In this document: piece by piece, positions 44,014-52,776 of the stretch
How positions within the stretch are numbered: position 1 is the first letter of the stretch
Layout of the letters: each line of letters starts with the position of its first letter
Assembly: GCA_003228115.1 (NCBI GenBank)
Contig: QEVV01000001.1
Coordinates: 496,001-560,000 of the forward strand
Reading direction: 5' to 3'
DNA: 64,000 nt
Source: Chloroflexota bacterium
GTDB lineage: Bacteria; Chloroflexota; Dehalococcoidia; Lucifugimonadales; SAR202-VII-2
Notes under the pieces: generated by a model
Told to the model about the DNA's origin: nothing
Seen by the model: the letters and a program-made list of their open reading frames with translations, nothing else
Database searches by the model: none
Made by a program: the position numbers and the translations under genes

Positions 44014-45207
44014 CTACTGGGGCGCCCTCGCCTTCACCAGACCGTTTTCAAGACGCTGTAGCCCTTGCTCAATTTCATCTGGCGTGATGGTCAGCGGAGG
44101 CATGAACCGGAGGATGTTGGGGCGAACGGGGTTGAGAAGCAGACCCTCTTCATTGCAAGCAGCAACAGCGGCCGCGGCCATGTCATCAACGAATTCCAAA
44201 CCCAGGAGCAGGCCCTTGCCTCGCACACCAGCGACGAACTCAAGCTTGTCCCTGAGTTTCTCTAGCCCCTGCTTGAGCAGCACGCCCATCTCGGCGGCGT
44301 GCTTGACCACGTCGTTCTCCACGATGTAGTCCATGACGGCAGCAGCAGCGGCGCAGGTCAGGGCGTTCCCGCCGAAGGTCGAGCCATGATCCCCAGGAGA
44401 GAGAACGGCTGCATGCTCTTTCATCAAGAATGCGCCAATAGGCACACCTCCACCGAGGCCCTTAGCCAGGGCCATCACGTCCGGCTCTACCCCAAAGGTC
44501 TCATAGCCCCACAGCGTTCCCAGGCGACCCACGCCCACCTGAATCTCATCGAAGATGAGGAGCAGGTTGTTGGCATCGCACCAGGCGCGAACCTCTTTCA
44601 GATAGTCTTCGTCGGGGACATTGACGCCGCCCTCACCCTGCACGGGCTCCAGCATTACGGCGCAGGTATTGTCTGTGGTCGCTTTCCGAATGGCTTCGAT
44701 GTCGTTGTAAGGCACATGGACGAAGCCAGGAAGCAGAGGCTGCCAGGCTTCTTGATAGTGGGGCTGGCCTGTGGCAGAGACTCCAGCCAACGTCCTGCCG
44801 TGAAAAGAGTCGAGCGCCGTGATGATCTCGTAGGCGCCGTCTCTGTTGAGTCTGCCGTATTTGCGGGCAGTCTTAATACACCCCTCGATAGCCTCTGCGC
44901 CGCTGTTGCACACGAAGACACGGTCCATGCAACTGTTCTCAACCAACAGCTTTGCCAGCTTGACCTGCGGCACCGTGTAGAACTGGTTGGAAGTCTGCAT
45001 CAACGTTCGGGCCTGTTCAGCCACCGCATCCGCCACCACTGGGTGGCAATGGCCCAAGTTGTTCACGGCCCATCCGGCTGTGAAGTCCAGATATTCCTTG
45101 CCGTCCTCATCCCAGACCTTCGTTCCCTCGCCCTTGACGATGACGACTGGTTGTCTGCGAACGACTTGGAGATAGTAAAGGCTCTCTTGATCAGTTACCT
45201 GGCTCAC
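44014..45207 (-). CDS. argD: Acetylornithine aminotransferase
   Basis: The 397-residue class-III PLP aminotransferase has FTAGWAVNNLGHCHP, FVCNSGAEAIEGCIKTARK, LIFDEIQVGVGRLG and the Lys-containing MALAKGLGGGVPIGAF. Translation begins at a GTG that shares GTGA with the upstream gene's stop, so it is coupled to the UPF0182 gene. The arginine-cluster context favours ArgD over other omega-aminotransferases. Confidence 0.92.
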   Translation of the reverse strand: MSQVTDQESLYYLQVVRRQPVVIVKGEGTKVWDEDGKEYLDFTAGWAVNNLGHCHPVVADAVAEQARTLMQTSNQFYTVPQVKLAKLLVENSCMDRVFVCNSGAEAIEGCIKTARKYGRLNRDGAYEIITALDSFHGRTLAGVSATGQPHYQEAWQPLLPGFVHVPYNDIEAIRKATTDNTCAVMLEPVQGEGGVNVPDEDYLKEVRAWCDANNLLLIFDEIQVGVGRLGTLWGYETFGVEPDVMALAKGLGGGVPIGAFLMKEHAAVLSPGDHGSTFGGNALTCAAAAAVMDYIVENDVVKHAAEMGVLLKQGLEKLRDKLEFVAGVRGKGLLLGLEFVDDMAAAAVAACNEEGLLLNPVRPNILRFMPPLTITPDEIEQGLQRLENGLVKARAPQ

Positions 45208-47966
45208 TGCTGAGCTTCCTGTGCCAATTGTTGAAGCCTTGCCAAAGCGGCCTCAACCTCTGCGATTGTCCCCTTCATTCCGGCAATCGAATCGGCCAGC
45301 TTCTGCAACTCCTCGCTCAATCCGCTAGGCGTACCGTCCGGAGGCGTACCTCCATCGGGGGGATCCACCACCGGAGGCGTCACCCCTCCAAAGAGAACCT
45401 CGAGAGCGCCCCTTAGCGTCGGCTGCATAGTCACGCGTGTAGCGTCAGCCACGATGATGCGGCGCAACTCCGGGAAAGCAAGGTTTTCTGCCTGAAGGTA
45501 GATGGGTTCAACGTAGAGGATCGAATCCTCAATGGGAATCACCAGCAGGTTGCCACGGATCACTGTGGAACCCACCTGACCCCAGAGCGTGAACTGCTCT
45601 GAGATAGTGGCGTCGTTGTCGATACGTGCCTCCACCTGAGCCGGGCCGTCGATTTGCCGCTCCCTGGGGAAGTTGTACAGGATGAGCTCACCATAGTTGG
45701 GCGCATCATTACGTGCAGCGAGCCAGGCCACCATGTTGGGCCGGTTGACCGGAGTGAAGGGTTGAATCAGCAAGAATTCATCCTCGAACTCGTCCTCTGC
45801 AGTGTCGAGCAACTGTGAGATGACGTAATACGGCTCCACGGGTTGCCGGGAGCCTGCAACGGTCTCTTGGGGGATGCTCCATTGGTCTTCCCGGTTGTAG
45901 AACACGCCGGAATCGGTCATGTGGAACGTAAGGTAGGTCTGTGACTGAATGGTGAACAGGTCCAGCGGATACCTAACATGCTCCGTTAGCGCCGCAGGCA
46001 TGTCTTCGAAGGGAGTCAGCAGGTCGGGAAAGATACTTTGATAGGTCGCAATGATTGGATCGCTCGGGTCAGCGACGTAGAAATCAACCGTGCCATCGTA
46101 GGCGCTCACCACTACCTTGACACTGTTACGAATGTAGTTGAAATCACCCTCCTCAAAGGGCTGGGAGTATGGGTACTTGTCGGTTGTTGTGTAGGCGTCT
46201 TGCATCCAGAACAACTGGCTGTCAGCAATGACTAGGTATGGGTCTCTGTCCAATGACAGAAAGGGGGCCAGCGTAAGGACTCGCTCCTGGATGGTCCGGC
46301 GGAACTGGATGCGGCTTTCGCTTGACACCTGGCTGCTTATGAGCAGGTTCAGATCCCTAAAGTGCCATGCGAAGGCTAGCCGGTCGAGGAAGGAGTCTAT
46401 GGGCACACCGCCCTTGCCTTGATAGTTGGTATAGACGGGCCCTTCGTCGGTGGGGTAGTCGACCTCGTTCTCGCTGGAGTTCACGACAACGAAATTACGA
46501 CTCTGCTCCCCGTAGTAGATCTCAGGCCGCTCGAGTTCGAACGAGCCCTGAGGGGGAACGTCCTGCAGGAAGTAGGTAGGCAAACCCTCCGGTGTTGACT
46601 CATTGACCGGGCTCATAGCAGCGCCATAGCCATGGGTCCACTGAAGGCGTTGGTTGACCCACCCTTGAGCCTCGGCCGGCAGTTTATCCGGCGAAAGCTC
46701 ACGAGCGCCCAGCATGACCTGCCGGTATTCCCCGTTGACCTGGTAGCGGTCCACGTCGACGTCAAGGAAGTCGTAGTAAGGGCGGATGAACTGCTTCTGA
46801 TTGTAGAGAGAGCGGAGAGGGCTGGGGCCCCAGACCCGAATGTTGTCAATAATTCCCGGATTATCCTCAATCGTTTGGGCCGTGATCTCTTCGTTCGCAG
46901 CGAAGGCTTGTACCTTGATATCGGTAAGCCCGTAGGCCTCTCTAGTGGCGGTGATGTTTCTTTCGATGTACGGCCGTTCCAGGGTCAGTTCATTAGGCTC
47001 AGCCGAAAACCGCTGTATCGCGGCCGGGTAGAGGGTGCCAACGATGATCACCGCTCCGATCCACAACGCAACTGAGGCAATGGCCAACCTGAAGCCCGAG
47101 ATGAAAATATTGCCGATAAGCAAAAGGGAGCCCGCCGCAGTAACAGCCATAAGCACCCGCAAAGCAGGAACCCGAGCGTGGACGTCCGTGTAGCCTGCCC
47201 CAAAGGCTGCCCCGCCTGGCGAGTACAGCAGCTCGTAGAGGTCAACCCAGTAGCTCCAGGCGATGACGACGAACAAGATCGCTGCGATGAAGGACAGGTG
47301 CGCCTTCACCTGGAAGGTCGTAGGGAAGGAGAGACCCCGCAGGGCAAAGAGGAGGAAGTAGAGCCCCCCTGTCGCCATCAAGGTGACGACGAAAGCACCC
47401 ATCAACCAGCCCTGGATGGTCGTGATCATTGGCAGCGTAAAGACGTAGAACCCTACGTCCTTGCCATACAAAGGATCAACTGCTCCGAAGGTCTGGGAAT
47501 TGAAGTACCGTAGAAAGGTTTCCCACTGACCGCTGACAATTGCGCCAAAGATGGCGGCCAGGATCAGAACGATGAATACCGCGACCCAGGCCAGCGACTT
47601 CCGCATCCACTTGGCAACAGCCAAGGGAATACTTGGATGGAGGTCTCCGCGGGAAAAACGGAAGGCGAGGATAACGCTGGGCGATGCAATAAGGGCAAAG
47701 ACTCCGGCCCCTGCAAAGAACAGCAAAGCCCGCGTCTTGATAATGGTCATGTAGACCGAAGAGAGGTCCATGCTGCGGAACCATTGCCAGTCGATGTAGA
47801 CGCCTCTGCCCACGGAAATGGCAATGAGCAACAAGATACCCAGGACTACCGCCCCGGCGATCTTTAGCCAGCGCCCAGCATTGGCAGGGATAGTCAGGTT
47901 TTCTAGGTCGATTGGCGTATTGCCGCCCCCGCCGCCGCCGAGGTTACCGCGTAAGTCGAAACGCAT
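45204..47966 (-). CDS. UPF0182 (COG1615) family large membrane protein
   Basis: The 920-residue protein has seven or so N-terminal hydrophobic segments up to about residue 320, then a long extracytoplasmic region with the UPF0182 conserved stretches (ERPYIERNITATREAYGL, IDNIRVWGPSPLRS, WTHGYGAAMSPVN). It ends in a Pro/Gly-rich linker and a predicted coiled coil (LSEELQKLADSIAGM to the end). Function unknown in any organism I know. It sits between argB and argD with a 9-nt gap and a 4-nt overlap. Confidence 0.9.
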   Translation of the reverse strand: MRFDLRGNLGGGGGGNTPIDLENLTIPANAGRWLKIAGAVVLGILLLIAISVGRGVYIDWQWFRSMDLSSVYMTIIKTRALLFFAGAGVFALIASPSVILAFRFSRGDLHPSIPLAVAKWMRKSLAWVAVFIVLILAAIFGAIVSGQWETFLRYFNSQTFGAVDPLYGKDVGFYVFTLPMITTIQGWLMGAFVVTLMATGGLYFLLFALRGLSFPTTFQVKAHLSFIAAILFVVIAWSYWVDLYELLYSPGGAAFGAGYTDVHARVPALRVLMAVTAAGSLLLIGNIFISGFRLAIASVALWIGAVIIVGTLYPAAIQRFSAEPNELTLERPYIERNITATREAYGLTDIKVQAFAANEEITAQTIEDNPGIIDNIRVWGPSPLRSLYNQKQFIRPYYDFLDVDVDRYQVNGEYRQVMLGARELSPDKLPAEAQGWVNQRLQWTHGYGAAMSPVNESTPEGLPTYFLQDVPPQGSFELERPEIYYGEQSRNFVVVNSSENEVDYPTDEGPVYTNYQGKGGVPIDSFLDRLAFAWHFRDLNLLISSQVSSESRIQFRRTIQERVLTLAPFLSLDRDPYLVIADSQLFWMQDAYTTTDKYPYSQPFEEGDFNYIRNSVKVVVSAYDGTVDFYVADPSDPIIATYQSIFPDLLTPFEDMPAALTEHVRYPLDLFTIQSQTYLTFHMTDSGVFYNREDQWSIPQETVAGSRQPVEPYYVISQLLDTAEDEFEDEFLLIQPFTPVNRPNMVAWLAARNDAPNYGELILYNFPRERQIDGPAQVEARIDNDATISEQFTLWGQVGSTVIRGNLLVIPIEDSILYVEPIYLQAENLAFPELRRIIVADATRVTMQPTLRGALEVLFGGVTPPVVDPPDGGTPPDGTPSGLSEELQKLADSIAGMKGTIAEVEAALARLQQLAQEAQQ

Positions 47967-47975
47967 TTTGCTCCA

Positions 47976-48752
47976 CTATTCGATACGTGTGCCGATTTTT
48001 TGGTCTTCCATCGCCTCGAGTAGTGCTCCTGAGCGCCGTCCATCGATAATCTGGGCCGTTGTTACGGGATCCAAAGCACGAAGGCAGGCCTCAAGTTTTG
48101 GAATCATCCCTCCGACTGCCACGCCGGAGGTGATGAGACGTCGCGCCTGGGTTGGGCTGAGTCTGGAAATCAGCCTTCTTGAAGAGTCCAGTACCCCTTC
48201 TACATCGGTCAAGAATATCAAGCGCTGTGCGCCCAAGGCCTTCGCCAATTCTCCTGCAGCTGTGTCCGCATTCACGTTCAGGACCGGCAGTTCGCTGTCG
48301 GGATCGGAAGAGCCGTGGAGGCTGACCGGCGCCACTACTGGTATGTAGCCACGCTCCATCAGAGCCAGAACTGGAGCCGTGTTCACACTAACTATGCTCC
48401 CCACCCGGCCTAAGTCAGGTTCCACAATTTCGGCTTGGAACAGACCGTCATCCGCTCCATTCAAGCCAACCGCTCTACCGCCCTTCCTTACAATCCCCGC
48501 CACCAAGCTGGTGTTCACAAGCCCGCACAGCACTGCCGTGACCACTTCTAGCCCTGCAGCGTCCGTAACCCGCAAGCCCCGCACAAACCGGGGGAGGGAG
48601 CCTTGCCGCTCCAGCCAAGTGCTGATCACGCTGCCGCCACCATGCACGACCACCGGCGACAGTCCTCGGCGCGTCAACTCAATCAAGTCCTCCAGGGACG
48701 TATCGTGGCTCCCCAGGGTACTTCCGCCTATCTTAACAACGACGCTTTGCAC
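47976..48752 (-). CDS. argB: Acetylglutamate kinase
   Basis: The 258-residue amino-acid kinase-fold enzyme has VVKIGGSTLG, VVHGGGSVIS, RFVRGLRVTD and VNADTAAGELAKAL. It performs the second step of arginine synthesis. It is shorter than proteobacterial forms and lacks the N-terminal helix linked to arginine inhibition, so it may be the arginine-insensitive type. Nine nt upstream of the UPF0182 gene. Confidence 0.93.
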   Translation of the reverse strand: MQSVVVKIGGSTLGSHDTSLEDLIELTRRGLSPVVVHGGGSVISTWLERQGSLPRFVRGLRVTDAAGLEVVTAVLCGLVNTSLVAGIVRKGGRAVGLNGADDGLFQAEIVEPDLGRVGSIVSVNTAPVLALMERGYIPVVAPVSLHGSSDPDSELPVLNVNADTAAGELAKALGAQRLIFLTDVEGVLDSSRRLISRLSPTQARRLITSGVAVGGMIPKLEACLRALDPVTTAQIIDGRRSGALLEAMEDQKIGTRIE

Positions 48753-48847
48753 GTGTACTCGACAGCGGCTTCAGAATAACGAAATTTCAGAAATTGGCTT
48801 GTGGACGGGCTGCAGCGGGCCGGGCCGACCCAAGGCCTTGCTTAAGG

Positions 48848-50065
48848 CTACGTTGTGTAGGCCGAATTGATGGTCACGTATTCATTCGTGAGGTCGCAAC
48901 CCCAAGCCTGCGCGGACGCATCCCCTAGGCCTAGAGATATTCGAAAGGAGACATCCTGCTCCCTCATGATGGCCACCACGGCATCCTTGAAGAAGGGGAC
49001 AGGACGCCCGTCCTCCATAATGCACACATCGTTGATATAAAGGGCGATCTTTTCTTCTACCACTTCTGCCCCGGAAGCACCCACACTGGCCAGAATGCGG
49101 CCCCAGTTCGGGTCGTTACCGGTAACAGCGGTCTTCACCAAACTGGAAGTAGCCACCGCCTTCGCCGCCTTGCGGGCATCCACCAGAGTGCGGGCGCCCT
49201 CAACAATGACAGTGATCACCTTGGTGGCCCCTTCTCCGTCCCGGGCAATCTCCCGGGATAGGTGGGCGCAAACCTGCATCAACGCCCGTTGGTAGGTCTC
49301 GGCGCCATCACTGTCCCAACTGATGACCTCGCCACCGGCGGCGCCATTGGCCAGGATAATGACCGAGTCATTGGTACTCATGTCCCCATCTACGGAGACC
49401 ATGTTCAGTGTTGAGTCAACGGTTTCCCGCAAGACTTCTTTGAAGAAGGCTGGCTCAACTGCTGCATCAGTGGTGAGAAAGGTAAGGGTTGTCGCCATGT
49501 TCGGGTGAATCATGCCCGACCCTTTAGTAATCCCCCCGATGGTGACTGTCCGGCCATCGTGGGGGAAGGAAACCGCATACTCCTTGGGCCGAAGGTCCGT
49601 CGTAAGGATGGCCCTGGCCAGAGGGTGGCCGCCATCCGGGGCGAGGTTAACCTTGGGAATAGCTCCCTTGAGGAGCCCCATGGGAAGCTCCACACCTATG
49701 AGGCCGGTGCTGCAGAAAAGGACGTCCTCTTGGGGAATGCCCAGATGCTCCGCAGCCATCGCGGTGCACTCTTTGGCGTCCTTGTAACCCTGTTCCCCAA
49801 CACAGGCGTTGGCGATGCCGCTGTTGATGACAATGACTTGCGCAGTGCCGTTGGCGATGTGCTCTTCGGTCACAACAACGGAAGGAGAGCGAATCAGGTT
49901 GGTGGTGAACATGCCGGCGGCCATGCTGGACTTCTCCGACATGAGCATGCCGAAGTCGACCTTGTCCTCGCTGTAGGTCCTGATTCCGGCGTAGGTAGCG
50001 CCGGCAAGGAAACCCTGAGGACTGGTAACGGTGCCCTGAGGCACTTCTGTAATCTCGGCTGGCAC
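48848..50065 (-). CDS. argJ: Bifunctional ornithine acetyltransferase/N-acetylglutamate synthase
   Basis: Start GTG 50065 gives 405 residues (VPAEITEVPQGTVTSPQGF). The open frame continues to 50290 but that part is not ArgJ-like and overlaps the divergent gene. ArgJ motifs are KSSMAAGMFTTN, the oxyanion-hole Thr pair near CSTGLIG and the autocleavage site GSGMIHPNMATTLTF, where the second Thr of ATT is the nucleophile. It ends in the family's usual short aromatic tail (INSAYTT). It heads argJ-argB-UPF0182-argD. Confidence 0.93.
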   Translation of the reverse strand: MPAEITEVPQGTVTSPQGFLAGATYAGIRTYSEDKVDFGMLMSEKSSMAAGMFTTNLIRSPSVVVTEEHIANGTAQVIVINSGIANACVGEQGYKDAKECTAMAAEHLGIPQEDVLFCSTGLIGVELPMGLLKGAIPKVNLAPDGGHPLARAILTTDLRPKEYAVSFPHDGRTVTIGGITKGSGMIHPNMATTLTFLTTDAAVEPAFFKEVLRETVDSTLNMVSVDGDMSTNDSVIILANGAAGGEVISWDSDGAETYQRALMQVCAHLSREIARDGEGATKVITVIVEGARTLVDARKAAKAVATSSLVKTAVTGNDPNWGRILASVGASGAEVVEEKIALYINDVCIMEDGRPVPFFKDAVVAIMREQDVSFRISLGLGDASAQAWGCDLTNEYVTINSAYTT

Positions 50066-50177
50066 GATGATTCCACTTGGGGACTGTAACGAATTCAGGA
50101 AGTGAGTATAGCATAGGGGTAGGGGCCTCACAACGAAAGAACAGGCACGAGCACGCCTAGGCAAAAGGGAGAGAAAC

Positions 50178-51053
50178 GTGGACATTGTAGGCATCATCAG
50201 CCCAGGCGACATGGGTTCGGCCATCGGCAAGGTGCTTGGGGAAAATGGGATGGACGTCGTCACGTGCTTGGAAGGTCGTAGCGATCTCACCCAGCTTCAA
50301 GCGGAAGAGGCCGGGTTCCGCATTCTCCCGACCCTCAACGATGTTGTTCGAACAGCCGAGATCGTCTTGTGTGTGACGCCGCCTGTGGAGGCACTAGGCA
50401 TCGCCGAGCAGGTGGCGGCATCCATGAAAACCACCTCGGCCACACCAACCTACGTAGACTGCAACGCAATCTCTCCTGGCACAGCCCAGCGCATTGGGAC
50501 GCTCATGAGTGAGGCAGGAACAACATTCATCGATGCTGGCATTATTGGCCCTCCTCCCGGACCGGGACGGCGGACGCGGTTCTCCTGCTCGGGCCTGGAT
50601 ACAGCGGCCTTTGAAGAACTCGGCACTCGGGGGCTGAACATACGGGTGGTGGGACGTGAGGTAGGTCAGGCGTCGGCGCTGAAGATGGTCTACGCCGCAT
50701 CCACCAAGGGTTCCGCGGCGCTGTGGACCGAATTGATGGTGGCCGCCAAAGCCCTTGGCGTAGGCGAGGAGCTGGCCTACGAGTTCTCATTGGGCCGGAG
50801 CGAATTGGCCGAGCACTACATGGGCGAGATTACTTCAATGCCGCACAGAGCCAAACGATGGATTGGCGAGATGGAGGAGATTGCCGCCACATTCCAAGAC
50901 GTGGGTCTGACGCCTCGCATCTTCCAGGGAGTCGCCGATATGTTCCGGCTGGTCAGCGAGACCTCCTTGGCCGATCAGACATCTCGAGAGCCTGACCCGC
51001 CCCTGGAGACGGTGCTGGAGGTGCTGGCTAAGCAGGCTCAAACCAACCACTAG
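50178..51053 (+). CDS. 6-phosphogluconate-dehydrogenase-like NAD-binding protein (DUF1932 type)
   Basis: The 291-residue protein starts at GTG after AGGGAGAG. It has a Rossmann N-terminus (IVGIISPGDMGSAIGKVL), D-A-G-I-I-G-P-P at ~125 and a C-terminal helical domain with LKMVYAASTKGSAALWTELMVAA, the conserved Lys region of DUF1932 proteins. Acts on beta-hydroxyacid-like substrates, identity unknown. Its stop codon overlaps the stop of the convergent gene. Confidence 0.82.
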   Translation: MDIVGIISPGDMGSAIGKVLGENGMDVVTCLEGRSDLTQLQAEEAGFRILPTLNDVVRTAEIVLCVTPPVEALGIAEQVAASMKTTSATPTYVDCNAISPGTAQRIGTLMSEAGTTFIDAGIIGPPPGPGRRTRFSCSGLDTAAFEELGTRGLNIRVVGREVGQASALKMVYAASTKGSAALWTELMVAAKALGVGEELAYEFSLGRSELAEHYMGEITSMPHRAKRWIGEMEEIAATFQDVGLTPRIFQGVADMFRLVSETSLADQTSREPDPPLETVLEVLAKQAQTNH

Positions 51054-51910
51054 TCCAATTCGATGTGGGCTACAAGCCTATCGACCGTGATCGGAGGTAG
51101 GCCAACGGCCACGCTCGATGACTGGATAATGGTTGCGAATTCCTTGGGGTTCATCCTGGCGACAAAGACGCCATGTAGTGAACGAACGGCCCTCTCGGCG
51201 CGCTCTCGTGAGACCGACCACTGCCGCTCGATGAACTGGACCGTTTCCTCACGGCCGTCGTTGATCCAGGCGGAGACCTCTCGGTGGGAACGAATGAGAT
51301 TTCTCACCATATCCGGGCGCTCTACCAGCGTGGTCTCTTTGACCACCAGCCCATGAATCAATGTGTCGGGAAATTCGGTGCATAGCTCCACCAGCGTCGT
51401 GAAGCCCTTGTCTTCCAGCGCCTCCTGCTCCAACGTCCGGGCTATTGCACCATCCTCCACCGGGGCCGGGCCGTGGAACGTCCAGCCCGAGTGGGCCTTT
51501 TCGTATGTAAGCTCGACGTCGACGTCCGGTTCCAGTCCGTTCTTAGTCAACCACTTTCGGACCATTACATCAGGCTCTGTGCCCTTGTCGCCTGCCTGAA
51601 CGGAGCCGCCCTTGAGGTCATGAACGCTCGCCACGCCCGCTCGGCCCATCACCCAATGAGGACCGTTGCTGTGAATGAGCTGAACCACCTTCAACGGCGC
51701 GTCCCGCTGCATGATGGCCCTGGCCGTTGCTCCTATAGAGACTATGATGTCCAGTTCTCCAGCGAGGAGGGCCTCTATGCTTCTGAGGCCGCCAAGCAGA
51801 TCGAACTCCACGTCCAAACCGTGGCTGGTATAGATCCCAGCATCCTCGGCCAGGAGGAAATCCAGCATGTTGATGGTCTTATTGATGATTCCGATGCGGA
51901 CTGATTCCAT
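51050..51910 (-). CDS. SsuA/THI5-like periplasmic-binding-fold protein without a signal peptide
   Basis: From ATG 51910 it has 286 residues: ESVRIGIINKTINMLDFLLAEDAGIY, LDVEFDLLGG, ALLAGELDIIVSIGA, the NMT1/SsuA type II binding fold. Neither this start nor a TTG at 51928 gives an export signal. There is no adjacent ABC permease or ATPase. It follows the class II aldolase by 36 nt, so it may be a cytoplasmic enzyme or sensor of the THI5-like fold rather than a transporter part. Confidence 0.78.
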   Translation of the reverse strand: MESVRIGIINKTINMLDFLLAEDAGIYTSHGLDVEFDLLGGLRSIEALLAGELDIIVSIGATARAIMQRDAPLKVVQLIHSNGPHWVMGRAGVASVHDLKGGSVQAGDKGTEPDVMVRKWLTKNGLEPDVDVELTYEKAHSGWTFHGPAPVEDGAIARTLEQEALEDKGFTTLVELCTEFPDTLIHGLVVKETTLVERPDMVRNLIRSHREVSAWINDGREETVQFIERQWSVSRERAERAVRSLHGVFVARMNPKEFATIIQSSSVAVGLPPITVDRLVAHIELD

Positions 51911-51946
51911 GAATACTTCTGCCCCCAATGTCTATTGCTCTACAGG

Positions 51947-52630
51947 CTAACCCTTGACCTGCGTGCCCTTCGCGGCGAATTCCTCCATGCGTTGCTGGAC
52001 TGCCACCCGCATATGGGCCGGCACCTCTTTGGCGCCGCCGAGGTTGTTTGCGTACATGATGATCTCAGCCGACTCCTCCATGACCAAGTTGGCCTGCACC
52101 GCTTCGCCAAGGTCATGGCCGAAGGTCAACACTCCATGGTTTTCGAGGAGCAGTCCTCGGAGCTGGTCCACGCCATCAAGCACCTTCTTGATGTTCTCAA
52201 CCGACTCCTGCGATCCCCTGGGCCCGTAGTCGGCCACTGGTACGCCAGAGTGGAACCCAAACCGCACCAAGGGCTCGTAGGCGACTGGGATGGCCTTGCT
52301 GGCTACGGCAAAGGCCGTGGCAAAGGGCGAGTGCGTGTGGAGCACACTGCCCGCCTGTGGCCGGGTCTTGTACACGATGCCATGCATGGGGATGATTTCA
52401 GCGCTGACGGGCATCACGGAGCCCCCAAGCAGATTGTTGTCCAGGTCGAATAGGCCAATGCCGTCCAACGTGATCTGACCAAGGTTGCTGACCGAGGTCA
52501 GCAGAAAGGTGTCGCTCCCCGGCACCCGAACGCTGATATTGCCGTGGTTGCTCTTGGTCAGGATGCCTGAGCCAACGAGCCGGGCCGCCGCGTCCACGAT
52601 CTGCTGCTTCAAGTCATCGGTTACGGTCAT
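51947..52630 (-). CDS. Class II aldolase/adducin family protein
   Basis: The 227-residue protein has the class II aldolase pattern: SGILTKSNHGNISVR, the zinc ligands in VLHTHSPFATAFA and LLENHGVLTFG. The family includes L-fuculose-phosphate aldolase and relatives. The substrate cannot be assigned. GGGAGG lies before the ATG. Co-transcribed with the downstream binding-fold protein. Confidence 0.87.
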   Translation of the reverse strand: MTVTDDLKQQIVDAAARLVGSGILTKSNHGNISVRVPGSDTFLLTSVSNLGQITLDGIGLFDLDNNLLGGSVMPVSAEIIPMHGIVYKTRPQAGSVLHTHSPFATAFAVASKAIPVAYEPLVRFGFHSGVPVADYGPRGSQESVENIKKVLDGVDQLRGLLLENHGVLTFGHDLGEAVQANLVMEESAEIIMYANNLGGAKEVPAHMRVAVQQRMEEFAAKGTQVKG

Positions 52631-52776
52631 TGCGTTCCCTCCCTTCTGCTAGCGTGATTGTACAAAGGGGCGTTCCAGGGTCAACCCCTAGGCCCAAAGA
52701 GGCTACGGCAGGAGGCAGGCACGAAACCACCGCTTGAGTGCTACAATCTTGACCATAGCCGACTAGGAGGTCGTTC

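Noticed and set aside
50066-50290. N-terminal extension of ArgJ up to 50290
   Set aside because: The added residues do not resemble ArgJ and would overlap the start of the divergent gene at 50178. GTG 50065 gives a family-length protein.
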